A stretch of DNA of 7,427 bases. Origin: Acidobacteriota bacterium. GTDB taxonomy: Bacteria; Acidobacteriota; Terriglobia; Terriglobales; Acidobacteriaceae. Both the position numbers and the translations under genes were made by a program. Positions 1-5,589 of the stretch are shown here, piece by piece (the first letter of the stretch is position 1; each line of letters begins with the position of its first letter). The stretch covers positions 1 through 7,427 of the forward strand of contig JANXQR010000653.1 of the NCBI GenBank assembly GCA_025353435.1, given 5' to 3'. The notes under the pieces are model-generated. The model saw only the letters and a list, made by a program, of their open reading frames with translations, had not been told where the DNA came from and ran no database searches.

Positions 1-118
1 CATAGCATTTGCCCAGTTCCAGTGCAACTGAAACCTGACGCAGAGCTGCGAAGGAGCCAAAGAGTTTGGAGACGTTTTCGAGCCTGGCACAGGTCAGGGG
101 GCTTGCCGAATCTTTCAT
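1..118 (-). CDS. ccmA: Heme exporter ATP-binding subunit CcmA, N-terminal fragment
   Basis: Partial gene, cut by the left edge; 39 codons are visible from an ATG at 118. The fragment reads as the start of an ABC ATPase: the first strand (residues about 12-20, ARLENVSKLF) is followed by GSFAALRQVSVALELGKCY, the usual lead-in to the Walker A loop, which would fall just outside the window. The start lies 4 nt after the ccmE TGA, so translation is probably coupled; a GAAGG lies very close to the ATG and is a poor Shine-Dalgarno site by itself. CcmA is the cytoplasmic ATPase of the CcmABCD complex, which releases holo-CcmE during cytochrome c maturation. The ABC assignment comes from the sequence; the Ccm assignment rests mainly on adjacency to ccmE, because the diagnostic motifs are not visible. 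Confidence 0.75.
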   Translation of the reverse strand, partial: MKDSASPLTCARLENVSKLFGSFAALRQVSVALELGKCY

Positions 119-122
119 GCCT

Positions 123-650
123 TCAGTAGGTCGCGGAGGCCGGGACCACTTTGGCGGGCGGTGTTACCGATGCGCGCGGATTTGTCGTCGCAGGCTTTGG
201 CGGAGCCATCCCCGGTCGACCGCCATTTTCCGACGGCGCGTACTTGCTGGCGCACTTTGCCTGCAATATGGAGGCATGCAACACGCCATCGTGCCCGTAC
301 GTGCCCTGGGCCAGTGCCTGAGAATCGTCCTTGAATGTGTCCGGCGGCGGTTCTGAGCCCTTGTAAACCACCTTTAGAACCCGTCCCGTGGCTGCCTTGG
401 GAGAGTGACTTTCAAACTCTTCCAGCAAAAACGTGACGTGCGTTCCGTTCTGCTCGATCGATCCCGGCTTTACAAAACCCTCAACCCGCAGGTTGCTGTG
501 AAAGGCCTTGTCGCCCATCCCGCCCAACTCGGCGATCGTGACGTAGTAGCTCTTGTTGGAACTGTAGCCGGAGTATGACAGCCACGCGATGGTGCCCAGA
601 ATAATGGCTACCGCTATCCCGATCCGCACGTTATTGGAAGACTTTTTCAT
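123..650 (-). CDS. ccmE: Periplasmic heme chaperone CcmE, CxxxY variant
   Basis: 175 aa. A short basic N-terminus is followed by one membrane anchor (about residues 8-26) and then the OB-fold domain typical of CcmE. Landmarks are RVEGFVKPGSI (55-65), VVYKGSEPPPDTF (94-106), a turn with QGTYGHDG (115-122) and the heme-attachment segment LQAKCASKYAP (129-139). In the classical protein the heme ligand is the His of HxxxY; here it is Cys133 with Tyr137 kept, so this is the CxxxY class known from Desulfovibrio and other lineages. A Pro/Ala-rich tail of about 36 residues follows. CcmE takes heme from CcmC and delivers it to CcmF for attachment to apocytochrome c in the periplasm. The ATG at 650 was chosen because an AGGAG (complement of 663-667) lies 12 nt upstream; an in-frame TTG at 662 directly abuts that AGGAG and is unlikely. 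ccmA follows immediately. Confidence 0.9.
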   Translation of the reverse strand: MKKSSNNVRIGIAVAIILGTIAWLSYSGYSSNKSYYVTIAELGGMGDKAFHSNLRVEGFVKPGSIEQNGTHVTFLLEEFESHSPKAATGRVLKVVYKGSEPPPDTFKDDSQALAQGTYGHDGVLHASILQAKCASKYAPSENGGRPGMAPPKPATTNPRASVTPPAKVVPASATY

Positions 651-761
651 AATGATTCTCAACTCCTAACGATACGAGTTAGGGGGACGCGGGTCAACTG
701 CCTAATGGTGATGGAGATCACTTCTGTTTTGGTGTCGTGGATCACCCCGGAACGCTAGCCA

Positions 762-795
762 GGACCAATCCTGCTGCGATTCGGTCCAATTGGAC
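762..795. repeat. Hairpin plus overlapping palindrome upstream of ccmE
   Basis: GGACCAATC (762-770) pairs with GATT-C-GGTCC (778-787), giving nine base pairs, one bulged C and a seven-base loop. Its right arm overlaps a perfect 12-bp palindrome, GTCCAATTGGAC (784-795), so the two structures exclude each other. No T-run follows on either strand, so it is not a standard intrinsic terminator. It sits between the stop of the downstream microprotein ORF (846) and the ccmE start (650), where it could be a leader structure or operator for ccmE. Apart from these elements I see nothing in 663-845. Confidence 0.45.
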
Positions 796-845
796 TCGTT
801 GACGCTCTACTTATTTAATCTAAAAGCTTTATAAACGCCTTCAAC

Positions 846-944
846 TCAACCTTCGTCGTCAGTCTTTCCCTTGTTTAAAGAGGCTATCAAGGCTGGTGAA
901 AGAAGCATGGCTAAAAAGGCAACACCGATCACAATATCCCGCAT
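846..944 (-). CDS. 32-aa single-span membrane microprotein, copy A
   Basis: An ATG at 944 is preceded, nine bases upstream, by a perfect AAGGAG (complement of 954-959); TGA ends it at 846. The 32-residue product starts MRDIVIGVAFLAMLLSPALI, continues through a short small/hydrophobic stretch and ends in a charged KTDDEG tail. Residues 4-23 form one membrane span, probably with the acidic tail outside the span; the span has a Pro at position 17. I do not recognise the family. The main evidence that it is a gene is copy B at 1179-1277: same length, same strand, ungapped, with identical residues M1, D3, A9, F10, A12, M13, P17, A18, A21, L23, D30 and E31. It lies between the M28 peptidase and the ccmEA genes. 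It lacks the features I would expect of CcmD, the small Ccm membrane protein, so no function is proposed. Confidence 0.72.
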   Translation of the reverse strand: MRDIVIGVAFLAMLLSPALIASLNKGKTDDEG

Positions 945-994
945 GGGTTTGAACTCCTTGCGTTTTCCCTTACGGCGACGGTACAGCCCGACTC

Positions 995-1054
995 GCAGCT
1001 CGCCCGGTCCGGGGATTATCGCTCCATGAATCTATCGCTGCTTGAATCGCAGCG
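995..1054 (-). promoter_or_regulatory. Possible leader with two alternative stems ahead of microprotein A
   Basis: Read on the minus strand, CGCTGC (1054-1049) can pair with GCAGCG (1041-1036) across a seven-base loop, a perfect 6-bp stem. The same middle segment can instead pair through five bases with a second GCTGC at 999-995, nearer the ribosome-binding site at 959-954. The two stems cannot form together. The complementarity is seen in the sequence; any attenuator-like role is inference. No transcription start is known, so it is unproven that this stretch is transcribed with ORF A. Confidence 0.25.
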
Positions 1055-1109
1055 GGAATAGCAAATTTGGTAACGGAGGATCACCCTTCAGACCGAGGGA
1101 ATCCTCGTC

Positions 1110-1125
1110 AGTAACTTAAAGTAAC
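1110..1125. repeat. Direct repeat AGTAAC with 10-bp period
   Basis: AGTAAC at 1110-1115 is repeated at 1120-1125, separated by TTAA, so the copies fall on the same face of the helix about one turn apart. This is the usual geometry of a two-site operator. It lies between the two microprotein ORFs, 54 bp beyond the end of copy B and about 165 bp upstream of the copy A start. A short hairpin CGAGG-GAAT-CCTCG (1094-1107) sits beside it. Confidence 0.3.
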
Positions 1126-1178
1126 CGGAGATTTATGCGAGTTTGACCGCTCAGGAAAGCGTCACCGCAGGGAATCTT

Positions 1179-1277
1179 CTATTTTTCGTCTTCCGCTTCA
1201 TTGCGCGGCAGCACCGCACAAATTGCCGGACACGCCACCATCGCGAAGAACGCAAGTGCTACTAATACATCATGCAT
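1179..1277 (-). CDS. 32-aa single-span membrane microprotein, copy B
   Basis: An ATG at 1277 is preceded, 11 bases upstream, by AAGGAG (complement of 1289-1294); TAG ends it at 1179. The 32-residue product begins MHDVLVALAFFAMVACPAIC and ends in a charged RNEAEDEK tail. Residues 4-23 form one membrane span. It aligns to copy A (846-944) over its full length without gaps: 12 of 32 identical, and most other span positions are conservative swaps. Unlike copy A it carries Cys at 16 and 20. The reading frame stays open upstream to an ATG at 1502 (107 codons), but that extension shows no protein-like composition and no ribosome-binding site of this quality, and copy A has no counterpart to it, so the short form is preferred. 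Function unknown. Confidence 0.7.
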   Translation of the reverse strand: MHDVLVALAFFAMVACPAICAVLPRNEAEDEK

Positions 1278-1376
1278 AAGGGGAATCGCTCCTTTAGGGA
1301 AGATAGCGGTACCGCCTGGCCGAATGTGCGCAACTTCTCCAGCACGCGCATTTGTCCCGGCCCTGGTAACAACAAC

Positions 1377-1388
1377 AGTAAGGTTACT
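1377..1388. promoter_or_regulatory. Operator-like dyad AGTAA-GG-TTACT
   Basis: A perfect 5-bp inverted repeat around a two-base centre, in the AT-rich stretch about 100 bp upstream of the microprotein B start. It shares the AGTAAC core with the direct repeat at 1110-1125, which suggests one DNA-binding protein may contact both leaders. This is inference from sequence only. Confidence 0.3.
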
Positions 1389-1397
1389 TTTACATAA

Positions 1398-1437
1398 GTT
1401 TGTCTTAAAAAGCAAACATTCAATCGCCAGATGTTTG
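1398..1437 (-). promoter_or_regulatory. Overlapping alternative hairpins ahead of microprotein B
   Basis: On the minus strand CAAACAT (1437-1431) pairs perfectly with ATGTTTG (1419-1413) across 11 bases, and CTTTTTAAG follows, which makes it terminator-like. The same ATGTTTG can instead pair through GTTTG with CAAAC at 1402-1398, with an added CTT/AAG inside, giving eight base pairs with one bulge. The first fold could end transcription from the M28 peptidase, whose stop is about 110 nt upstream; the second would prevent it. The stems are AT-rich and weak. The rest of 1278-1546 is AT-rich spacer in which I see no gene. Confidence 0.3.
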
Positions 1438-1546
1438 AGCAAAAGCAAGAAAACTACGTTACCAAAGTTTAATGTCTGCTCGCGAAGATCCTCGGCGGAC
1501 AAGCATCCGGGCCGACCAAACCGAGGTCGAAAATGCCGGGAATTTC

Positions 1547-3664
1547 CTATTGAACCGAACTGAGCGTCTTGGCGGCACGATCCAGCGCCTCGGTCAGCAC
1601 TTCTAACTGCTGGGTAGCGCGATCGGTGTTTTTGGACTGGATGGCCTCCGTCACCCCCGGTATGACCACTGCGGCGTACCCGGTATATTCGCCGGGCGCG
1701 TAGATGGTGTGCCGGTACCAGGGCCGGTTGGGCAGCCCGGCTGGCGAAACCAAGTCCGTTTCAACCTGTCGCAGAGCCTGGTTGAGTTTCGCCGCGTCGG
1801 CGCTCGTGCCCTTCTCGATTCCAGTGGCATGCTCGGCAGCGACGGAGAATCGCCCAGCTGCCGCGATTGCAGGCCCAAAGTCGATCGCGCTCAGCTTCTC
1901 CTCGCCGGCCTTCCTCTTGGCCGTCTCAATATAGGAGGTAATCTCCTTCGCGTAGGGGACGTAGTCGAAGGGAAGCACGTCGGTATCCGCCATGCGCACC
2001 GCCTCAACCCCCAGCACCCGCGCCATCTGCTGCAGATATACAAAATGAGGGTCGGCGTTCATGACGAACCACGCGTAGTTGTCGAACACGGAGTGATAAA
2101 CGCCATACGGCCCGCCTGAGCCTATGTCAGTAGACGGCACGCCTACATGCTGCAGAAACGGTGTAAAGTCTGATCCCGACCCGAGGTCGCCCACCCGCAC
2201 ATCGCTGTCTAAAGGCGCATTGGACGGCCGATGCTCATTGCCCTCGCCCTTCTCGCTCCTCCACGCTTCATACACGGTTCCGCCCGCAGGGCTGGGCACC
2301 GCGCGCGCAATCTGCCGCATGAATTCTTTCAGCGACGGAACTGCCGCCGCAGAGAAATTCGGTCCGGAAACGGCCACGTCTACATTGAAGTAAGCCACTG
2401 CATGTTCAAGCGCCTCGGCGTGCTGCTCCACCCACTCGGTCGAGCCGATCAAGCCCTCTTCCTCGGCGTCCCAACTGCAAAAGACGATGGTCCGCTTCGG
2501 CTTCCAGCCGTCGTTCAGCAGCGCACCCACGCCATGCACCGCCTCCAGCATCGCCGCCGTGCCGCTGTTGGGGTCAACCGCGCCATAGACCCACGCATCG
2601 CGGTGATTGCCCACCACCACCATGTCGTCTCCTGGGTCCGTCCCCTTTACCTTCCCGATCACATCCCAGATTGTCCGGCGCTGGTAGTCCTGATCCGATA
2701 CCAGATGTACTTTTACGCTGCTCTGGCCGCCCACGTGATAGCGAAACGGGAGCGCGCCCTGCCAGCCCTGCGGTACTCCAGCCCCTTTCAGAGCCTGCAG
2801 AATCGGCGCCGCATCCGCGTATGAAATGGGGATGGAGATGATGTGCGGCTGATTTCCTTCGGGGCTGATGCGCGCCGAATCGGGCAGATCAGGTGTCGAG
2901 GCAACGCCGGGCGTCTCCGGATCACCGGGGTACTTGAACAAGTATTGAACAGACCCGCGCTGCACACCGCTGTCCGGCCGCCACGGGCCCTGAGGGTACG
3001 CATCACCCTTAAAGTAGCCGTCATCCTGCGGGTCGGAGTAGATCAGCACGCCGGCCGCGCCGCGCTGCTCGGCGATGTAGACCTTGACTCCGCGAAAGTT
3101 GGAGCCGTAGCGAGTGATCACAATCTTGCCATGCAGGTCGACATGGTCCGCGGCAAGCTGGTCGAAGTCTTCGAGGCGGCCGTAGTTCGCGTACACCACG
3201 TCGCCGGTCACGTCGCCCGAGCCTGAGGAACCGTTGAACGGCATGACAATCCGCGGGTTGTCGTCGAACGGATCGCCAATAACATGCTCCGGCTTCGGCC
3301 CGGTCATGAGCAGCTTGCCATCGGCGCCGAAGGCTTCCACCTTGACCACCTTGGGCTGATTCAACAGGACGCGATACGGAACAATCTCGGTGTCGAGCCC
3401 CGCCGCGCGAAACTTCTGCGCCACGTACTCTGCCGTCTTGCGATCTTCCGGCGTGCTGGCCAGATGGGGCTCGGCCGTCAGTGCCTTCAGAGCTTCGCCG
3501 GCCAGCTTTGCGTCCGGCACGGCCAGAAACTTCTTCTCGACCTCGGCTTCAGCGCTGAAGTCGCGGTAGCCGAAGACAGTGGGCTGCTGACCGGATTGTG
3601 CAGGAATTGTGCCGGGAATCAGGGAAAAGGCAAATAGAAGTGCGACCGGATTTAGCAGTCTCAT
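1547..3664 (-). CDS. Secreted M28 metallopeptidase, glutamate carboxypeptidase II-like
   Basis: 705 aa. A signal peptide (about 1-22, MRLLNPVALLFAFSLIPGTI) is followed by a protease-associated domain (about 150-290), the M28 catalytic domain (about 330-545) and a transferrin-receptor-type dimerisation domain (about 590-700, with RPWYRHTIYAPG at 647-658). All five zinc ligands of the GCPII family can be placed: His354 in GNHRDAW, Asp364 in GAVDPNSG, Glu402 next to the catalytic base Glu401 in SWDAEEEG, Asp429 in FNVDVAVSG and His524 in YGVYHSVFDNY. It should be a di-zinc exopeptidase acting outside the cytoplasm on small peptides; the substrate is unknown. The ATG at 3664 is chosen for the AGAAGGG seven bases upstream and because the signal peptide begins there; the frame is open 89 codons further, but that part overlaps the upstream gene in another frame. 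The upstream neighbour is also secreted, 82 nt away. Confidence 0.93.
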   Translation of the reverse strand: MRLLNPVALLFAFSLIPGTIPAQSGQQPTVFGYRDFSAEAEVEKKFLAVPDAKLAGEALKALTAEPHLASTPEDRKTAEYVAQKFRAAGLDTEIVPYRVLLNQPKVVKVEAFGADGKLLMTGPKPEHVIGDPFDDNPRIVMPFNGSSGSGDVTGDVVYANYGRLEDFDQLAADHVDLHGKIVITRYGSNFRGVKVYIAEQRGAAGVLIYSDPQDDGYFKGDAYPQGPWRPDSGVQRGSVQYLFKYPGDPETPGVASTPDLPDSARISPEGNQPHIISIPISYADAAPILQALKGAGVPQGWQGALPFRYHVGGQSSVKVHLVSDQDYQRRTIWDVIGKVKGTDPGDDMVVVGNHRDAWVYGAVDPNSGTAAMLEAVHGVGALLNDGWKPKRTIVFCSWDAEEEGLIGSTEWVEQHAEALEHAVAYFNVDVAVSGPNFSAAAVPSLKEFMRQIARAVPSPAGGTVYEAWRSEKGEGNEHRPSNAPLDSDVRVGDLGSGSDFTPFLQHVGVPSTDIGSGGPYGVYHSVFDNYAWFVMNADPHFVYLQQMARVLGVEAVRMADTDVLPFDYVPYAKEITSYIETAKRKAGEEKLSAIDFGPAIAAAGRFSVAAEHATGIEKGTSADAAKLNQALRQVETDLVSPAGLPNRPWYRHTIYAPGEYTGYAAVVIPGVTEAIQSKNTDRATQQLEVLTEALDRAAKTLSSVQ

Positions 3665-3746
3665 CAAGTAACCCTTCTGAAGCTGATAGGAAGTCAAAAC
3701 GATAGAAACACAGTGTAATTCGCTGGAGTGCCAAACGGCCCGAAGG

Positions 3747-4145
3747 TCACTTGCACCGGCACCATGGAGATGACCGCCGCTCCCAAAGTTGTGCGGTTTG
3801 ATAGAGGTCATTGAGAAACAAGCAGAGGCTGTTCGATTTGAATTGACCGAAACGAAAACGGAAGGATTGTTGTGGCCGCCCATCGCAGAGCACTTTGACC
3901 CGGTGTGCTTCCGCAAGTTTGAGATCCTCAATTTTTAGGCTCTCCGAGTGCGGCCAGTCGGACACCGTACGGGTGTCGATTTTGAAGGAGAGGCGTCCGG
4001 ATCTGCAAAGCAAAGGCGAGGTCGGCAGTCCGGCGGCCCTCTGGGGTCCTGGGGGTGTGGGAGCTACGCACACAGTTCGAGTTTCCTGCGCTGTGAGAAT
4101 CCTGCTGATAGCGAACGCGAACATGACAAAGATCATGGCCTTCAT
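3747..4145 (-). CDS. Secreted six-cysteine protein of unknown function
   Basis: 132 aa. The N-terminus MKAMIFVMFAFAISRILTAQ is a signal peptide with probable cleavage near Ala19-Gln20. The mature part has six cysteines (26, 47, 87, 108, 129, 131), enough for three disulfides, and ends in SPWCRCK. The segment FKIDTRTVSDWP (54-65) and the later DGRPQQSFRFRFGQF (88-102) look like ordered beta structure. I recognise no named family. The ATG at 4145 is preferred: it opens the signal peptide and follows a purine-rich GGGGGCGGA. An in-frame TTG at 4163 has no ribosome-binding site. It is divergent from the MFS gene and reads toward the M28 peptidase, with which it may form an operon of exported products. 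The frame is judged real because of the clean signal peptide and the cysteine pattern. Confidence 0.75.
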   Translation of the reverse strand: MKAMIFVMFAFAISRILTAQETRTVCVAPTPPGPQRAAGLPTSPLLCRSGRLSFKIDTRTVSDWPHSESLKIEDLKLAEAHRVKVLCDGRPQQSFRFRFGQFKSNSLCLFLNDLYQTAQLWERRSSPWCRCK

Positions 4146-4178
4146 TCCGCCCCCAAGCGACAAGAGATGATAATCACG

Positions 4179-4202
4179 CCACAGCTTACACTAGACCTGT
4201 GG
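4179..4202. promoter_or_regulatory. Inverted repeat CCACAG-N12-CTGTGG in the divergent spacer
   Basis: A perfect 6-bp inverted repeat with an even 12-bp spacer lies in the 67-bp gap between the divergent secreted-protein gene and the MFS gene. Its right arm runs into the GGAG ribosome-binding site of the MFS gene (4201-4204). The position suits an operator serving both promoters, or a weak hairpin limiting MFS translation. On the minus strand TATCAT (complement of 4167-4172) is a possible -10 for the secreted gene, but no good -35 accompanies it. Confidence 0.35.
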
Positions 4203-4212
4203 AGCAACTGTT

Positions 4213-5529
4213 TTGAGCGCTGGTCCGCCAATCGAGGAACCGTCGGGAATTGGGCCGGAACTGACAGGGGCGGTCACGTTGGTTGCGGAGACCGAGTTGC
4301 GTGACTTCCCTCAGGCCATTCGCGCCCTGCGCAATCCCAACTTCCGCCTCTTCTGGAGCGGCAACTTTCTCTCCAACATCGGCACCTGGATGCAGAATGT
4401 GGCCCAGGGCTGGCTGGTCATCACGCTCACCAACTCCGCATTCTGGCTGGGGGTGGTGAGTTTTGCGGGGGCGATTCCATTCCTCATCTTCACTCTCTTC
4501 GGCGGAGTCATTGCCGATCGCGTCAACAAGCGCCGCCTGCTGCTGGTGACGCAAACCGTTATGATGCTGCTGGCCTTCCTGCTGGCCGCCCTGGCGTTCT
4601 TCAAAGGCCCAGACGGACAGCCGCTCATCAGGATTTGGGAGATCGCGGCCATTGCGTTCCTGAATGGCACGGCTATGTCAATGAACGCGCCCAGCTATCA
4701 GGCCATGGTGCCGAAACTCGTCAAGCGCGAAGACCTCACCAACGCCATCGCGCTCAACTCCGCACAGTTCAACATGTCGCGCATACTTGGCCCCACTCTC
4801 GGCGGATACGCCATGATTCTGTTGGGCGTGGCCGGCAACTTCTTCCTTAACGGACTGAGTTTTGTGGCGGTGCTCCTGGCCCTGATGCGGATCCGCTATC
4901 CCGACGAAAAGCCGGCCCGGCGCGAGAGCATGTTGTCGAGCCTGCGCGGCGGCTTCCGCTACCTGAACAGCGAGCCCCAGATGCGGGTCCTGATCGTGAT
5001 GACGGCGGCCGTGAGCTTCTTCGGCATCCCCTTCCTCAGTTTCATCCCATTCTTCGCCAAGGTCCAGCTGAACGCCGGCGAAAGCGGCCTTGGCTGGTTG
5101 ATGGCCGGGTCAGGATTGGGAGCCGTCCTCGGTGCCATGACCGTGGCTGTGAGAGGCATCATCCGTCGTCGCGGCGTGGTGCTCACGACCGCCGGCATCG
5201 TCTTCTTCCTGTCCATCATCGGCTTTAGCTACTCGCATTCGTTCGCCCTCTCCGTTTGCCTGGCGTTCTTTGAGGGCTACAGCGGGATCACGATGATCTC
5301 CTGCTTCAACATCTCCATCCAGCATCTGTCGAATGACGAAATGCGCGGACGCATCATGAGTATTTATGCCACTGGATTTCTGGGACTACCCCCGCTCGGC
5401 GCTCTGCTGGCTGGAGAACTCTCGCGCCACATTCCCACCGGCCACGCGCTTGCCGCCATGTCCGGTATGGCGCTGCTGATTTTTGTGGGAATCTTCGCCC
5501 GTTCGCATGCGCTGCGTTCGCTCGACTGA
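4213..5529 (+). CDS. Major facilitator superfamily transporter, MFS_3/EntS-like
   Basis: 438 aa. A 40-residue cytoplasmic lead is followed by about 12 membrane spans (roughly 45-66, 75-99, 109-131, 142-165, 188-205, 207-225, 258-280, 293-314, 321-339, 343-367, 384-402, 411-430). MFS motif A lies between spans 2 and 3 (GGVIADRVNKRR, 97-108), with a weaker half-repeat DEMRGRIMS at 375-383. RILGPTLGG (190-198) and the LRNPNFRLFWSG opening (39-50) are typical of the MFS_3 family, which includes the enterobactin exporter EntS; such proteins are usually proton-driven exporters of small molecules or drugs. The substrate cannot be told. Translation starts at TTG 4213, with GGAG eight bases upstream. 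No siderophore or antibiotic genes are nearby. The gene is alone on its strand and converges on mscL. Confidence 0.9.
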   Translation: MSAGPPIEEPSGIGPELTGAVTLVAETELRDFPQAIRALRNPNFRLFWSGNFLSNIGTWMQNVAQGWLVITLTNSAFWLGVVSFAGAIPFLIFTLFGGVIADRVNKRRLLLVTQTVMMLLAFLLAALAFFKGPDGQPLIRIWEIAAIAFLNGTAMSMNAPSYQAMVPKLVKREDLTNAIALNSAQFNMSRILGPTLGGYAMILLGVAGNFFLNGLSFVAVLLALMRIRYPDEKPARRESMLSSLRGGFRYLNSEPQMRVLIVMTAAVSFFGIPFLSFIPFFAKVQLNAGESGLGWLMAGSGLGAVLGAMTVAVRGIIRRRGVVLTTAGIVFFLSIIGFSYSHSFALSVCLAFFEGYSGITMISCFNISIQHLSNDEMRGRIMSIYATGFLGLPPLGALLAGELSRHIPTGHALAAMSGMALLIFVGIFARSHALRSLD

Positions 5530-5532
5530 AAC

Positions 5533-5559
5533 AAAAAGGCCGGACCTATTGGCCCGGCC
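5533..5559 (-). terminator. Intrinsic terminator of mscL
   Basis: GGCCGG (5538-5543) pairs with CCGGCC (5554-5559); inside, CC pairs with GG around a TATT loop after one A/C mismatch. Read on the minus strand the stem is followed by TTTTTG (5537-5532), the layout of a rho-independent terminator 31 nt past the mscL stop. On the plus strand CCTAATC follows, so it should stop the convergent MFS transcript poorly, though it begins only nine bases after the MFS stop. Confidence 0.85.
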
Positions 5560-5589
5560 CCTAATCGAAATTCGCGCGAATCGACTGAT

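Larger units (their letters stand above)
1066..1466. repeat. Inverted repeat flanking microprotein B, TTTGGTAACG
   Basis: TTTGGTAACG at 1066-1075 reappears as its exact reverse complement CGTTACCAAA at 1457-1466. Counting 17 bases outward and inward, about 14 match. The arms enclose ORF B. Further GTAAC/GTTAC cores lie between them at 1111-1115, 1121-1125, 1366-1370 and 1383-1387, six in under 400 bp in total. They could be operator sites for a shared regulator or the ends of a small duplicated cassette. No flanking target duplication was found. Confidence 0.35.

Noticed and set aside
669..697. Sigma70-like TTGACC - 17 bp - TATCGT on the minus strand before ccmE
   Set aside because: Spacing and matches are good, but transcription would begin at about 661-663, inside or after the AGGAG at 663-667, leaving the message without its ribosome-binding site. 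Chance is likelier.
846..944. Microprotein A as CcmD, the small membrane subunit of the Ccm exporter
   Set aside because: It lies upstream of ccmE rather than between ccmC and ccmE, is shorter than CcmD proteins, and lacks the Tyr-containing N-terminal segment I associate with CcmD; a second copy also argues against it.
1179..1502. A 107-codon minus-strand reading from an ATG at 1502 through microprotein B
   Set aside because: The first 75 residues have no protein-like pattern and copy A has no counterpart to them. The internal ATG at 1277 has the AAGGAG site, and the 32-aa length matches copy A exactly.
1201..1563. Plus-strand 120-codon frame across the microprotein B region
   Set aside because: It is antisense to ORF B and the peptidase 3' end, has no ribosome-binding site that I can see, and has a low-information composition.
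3665..3931. 89-codon N-terminal extension of the M28 peptidase
   Set aside because: It would bury the signal peptide, overlaps the end of the six-cysteine gene in another frame, and the ATG at 3664 has an AGAAGGG seven bases upstream.
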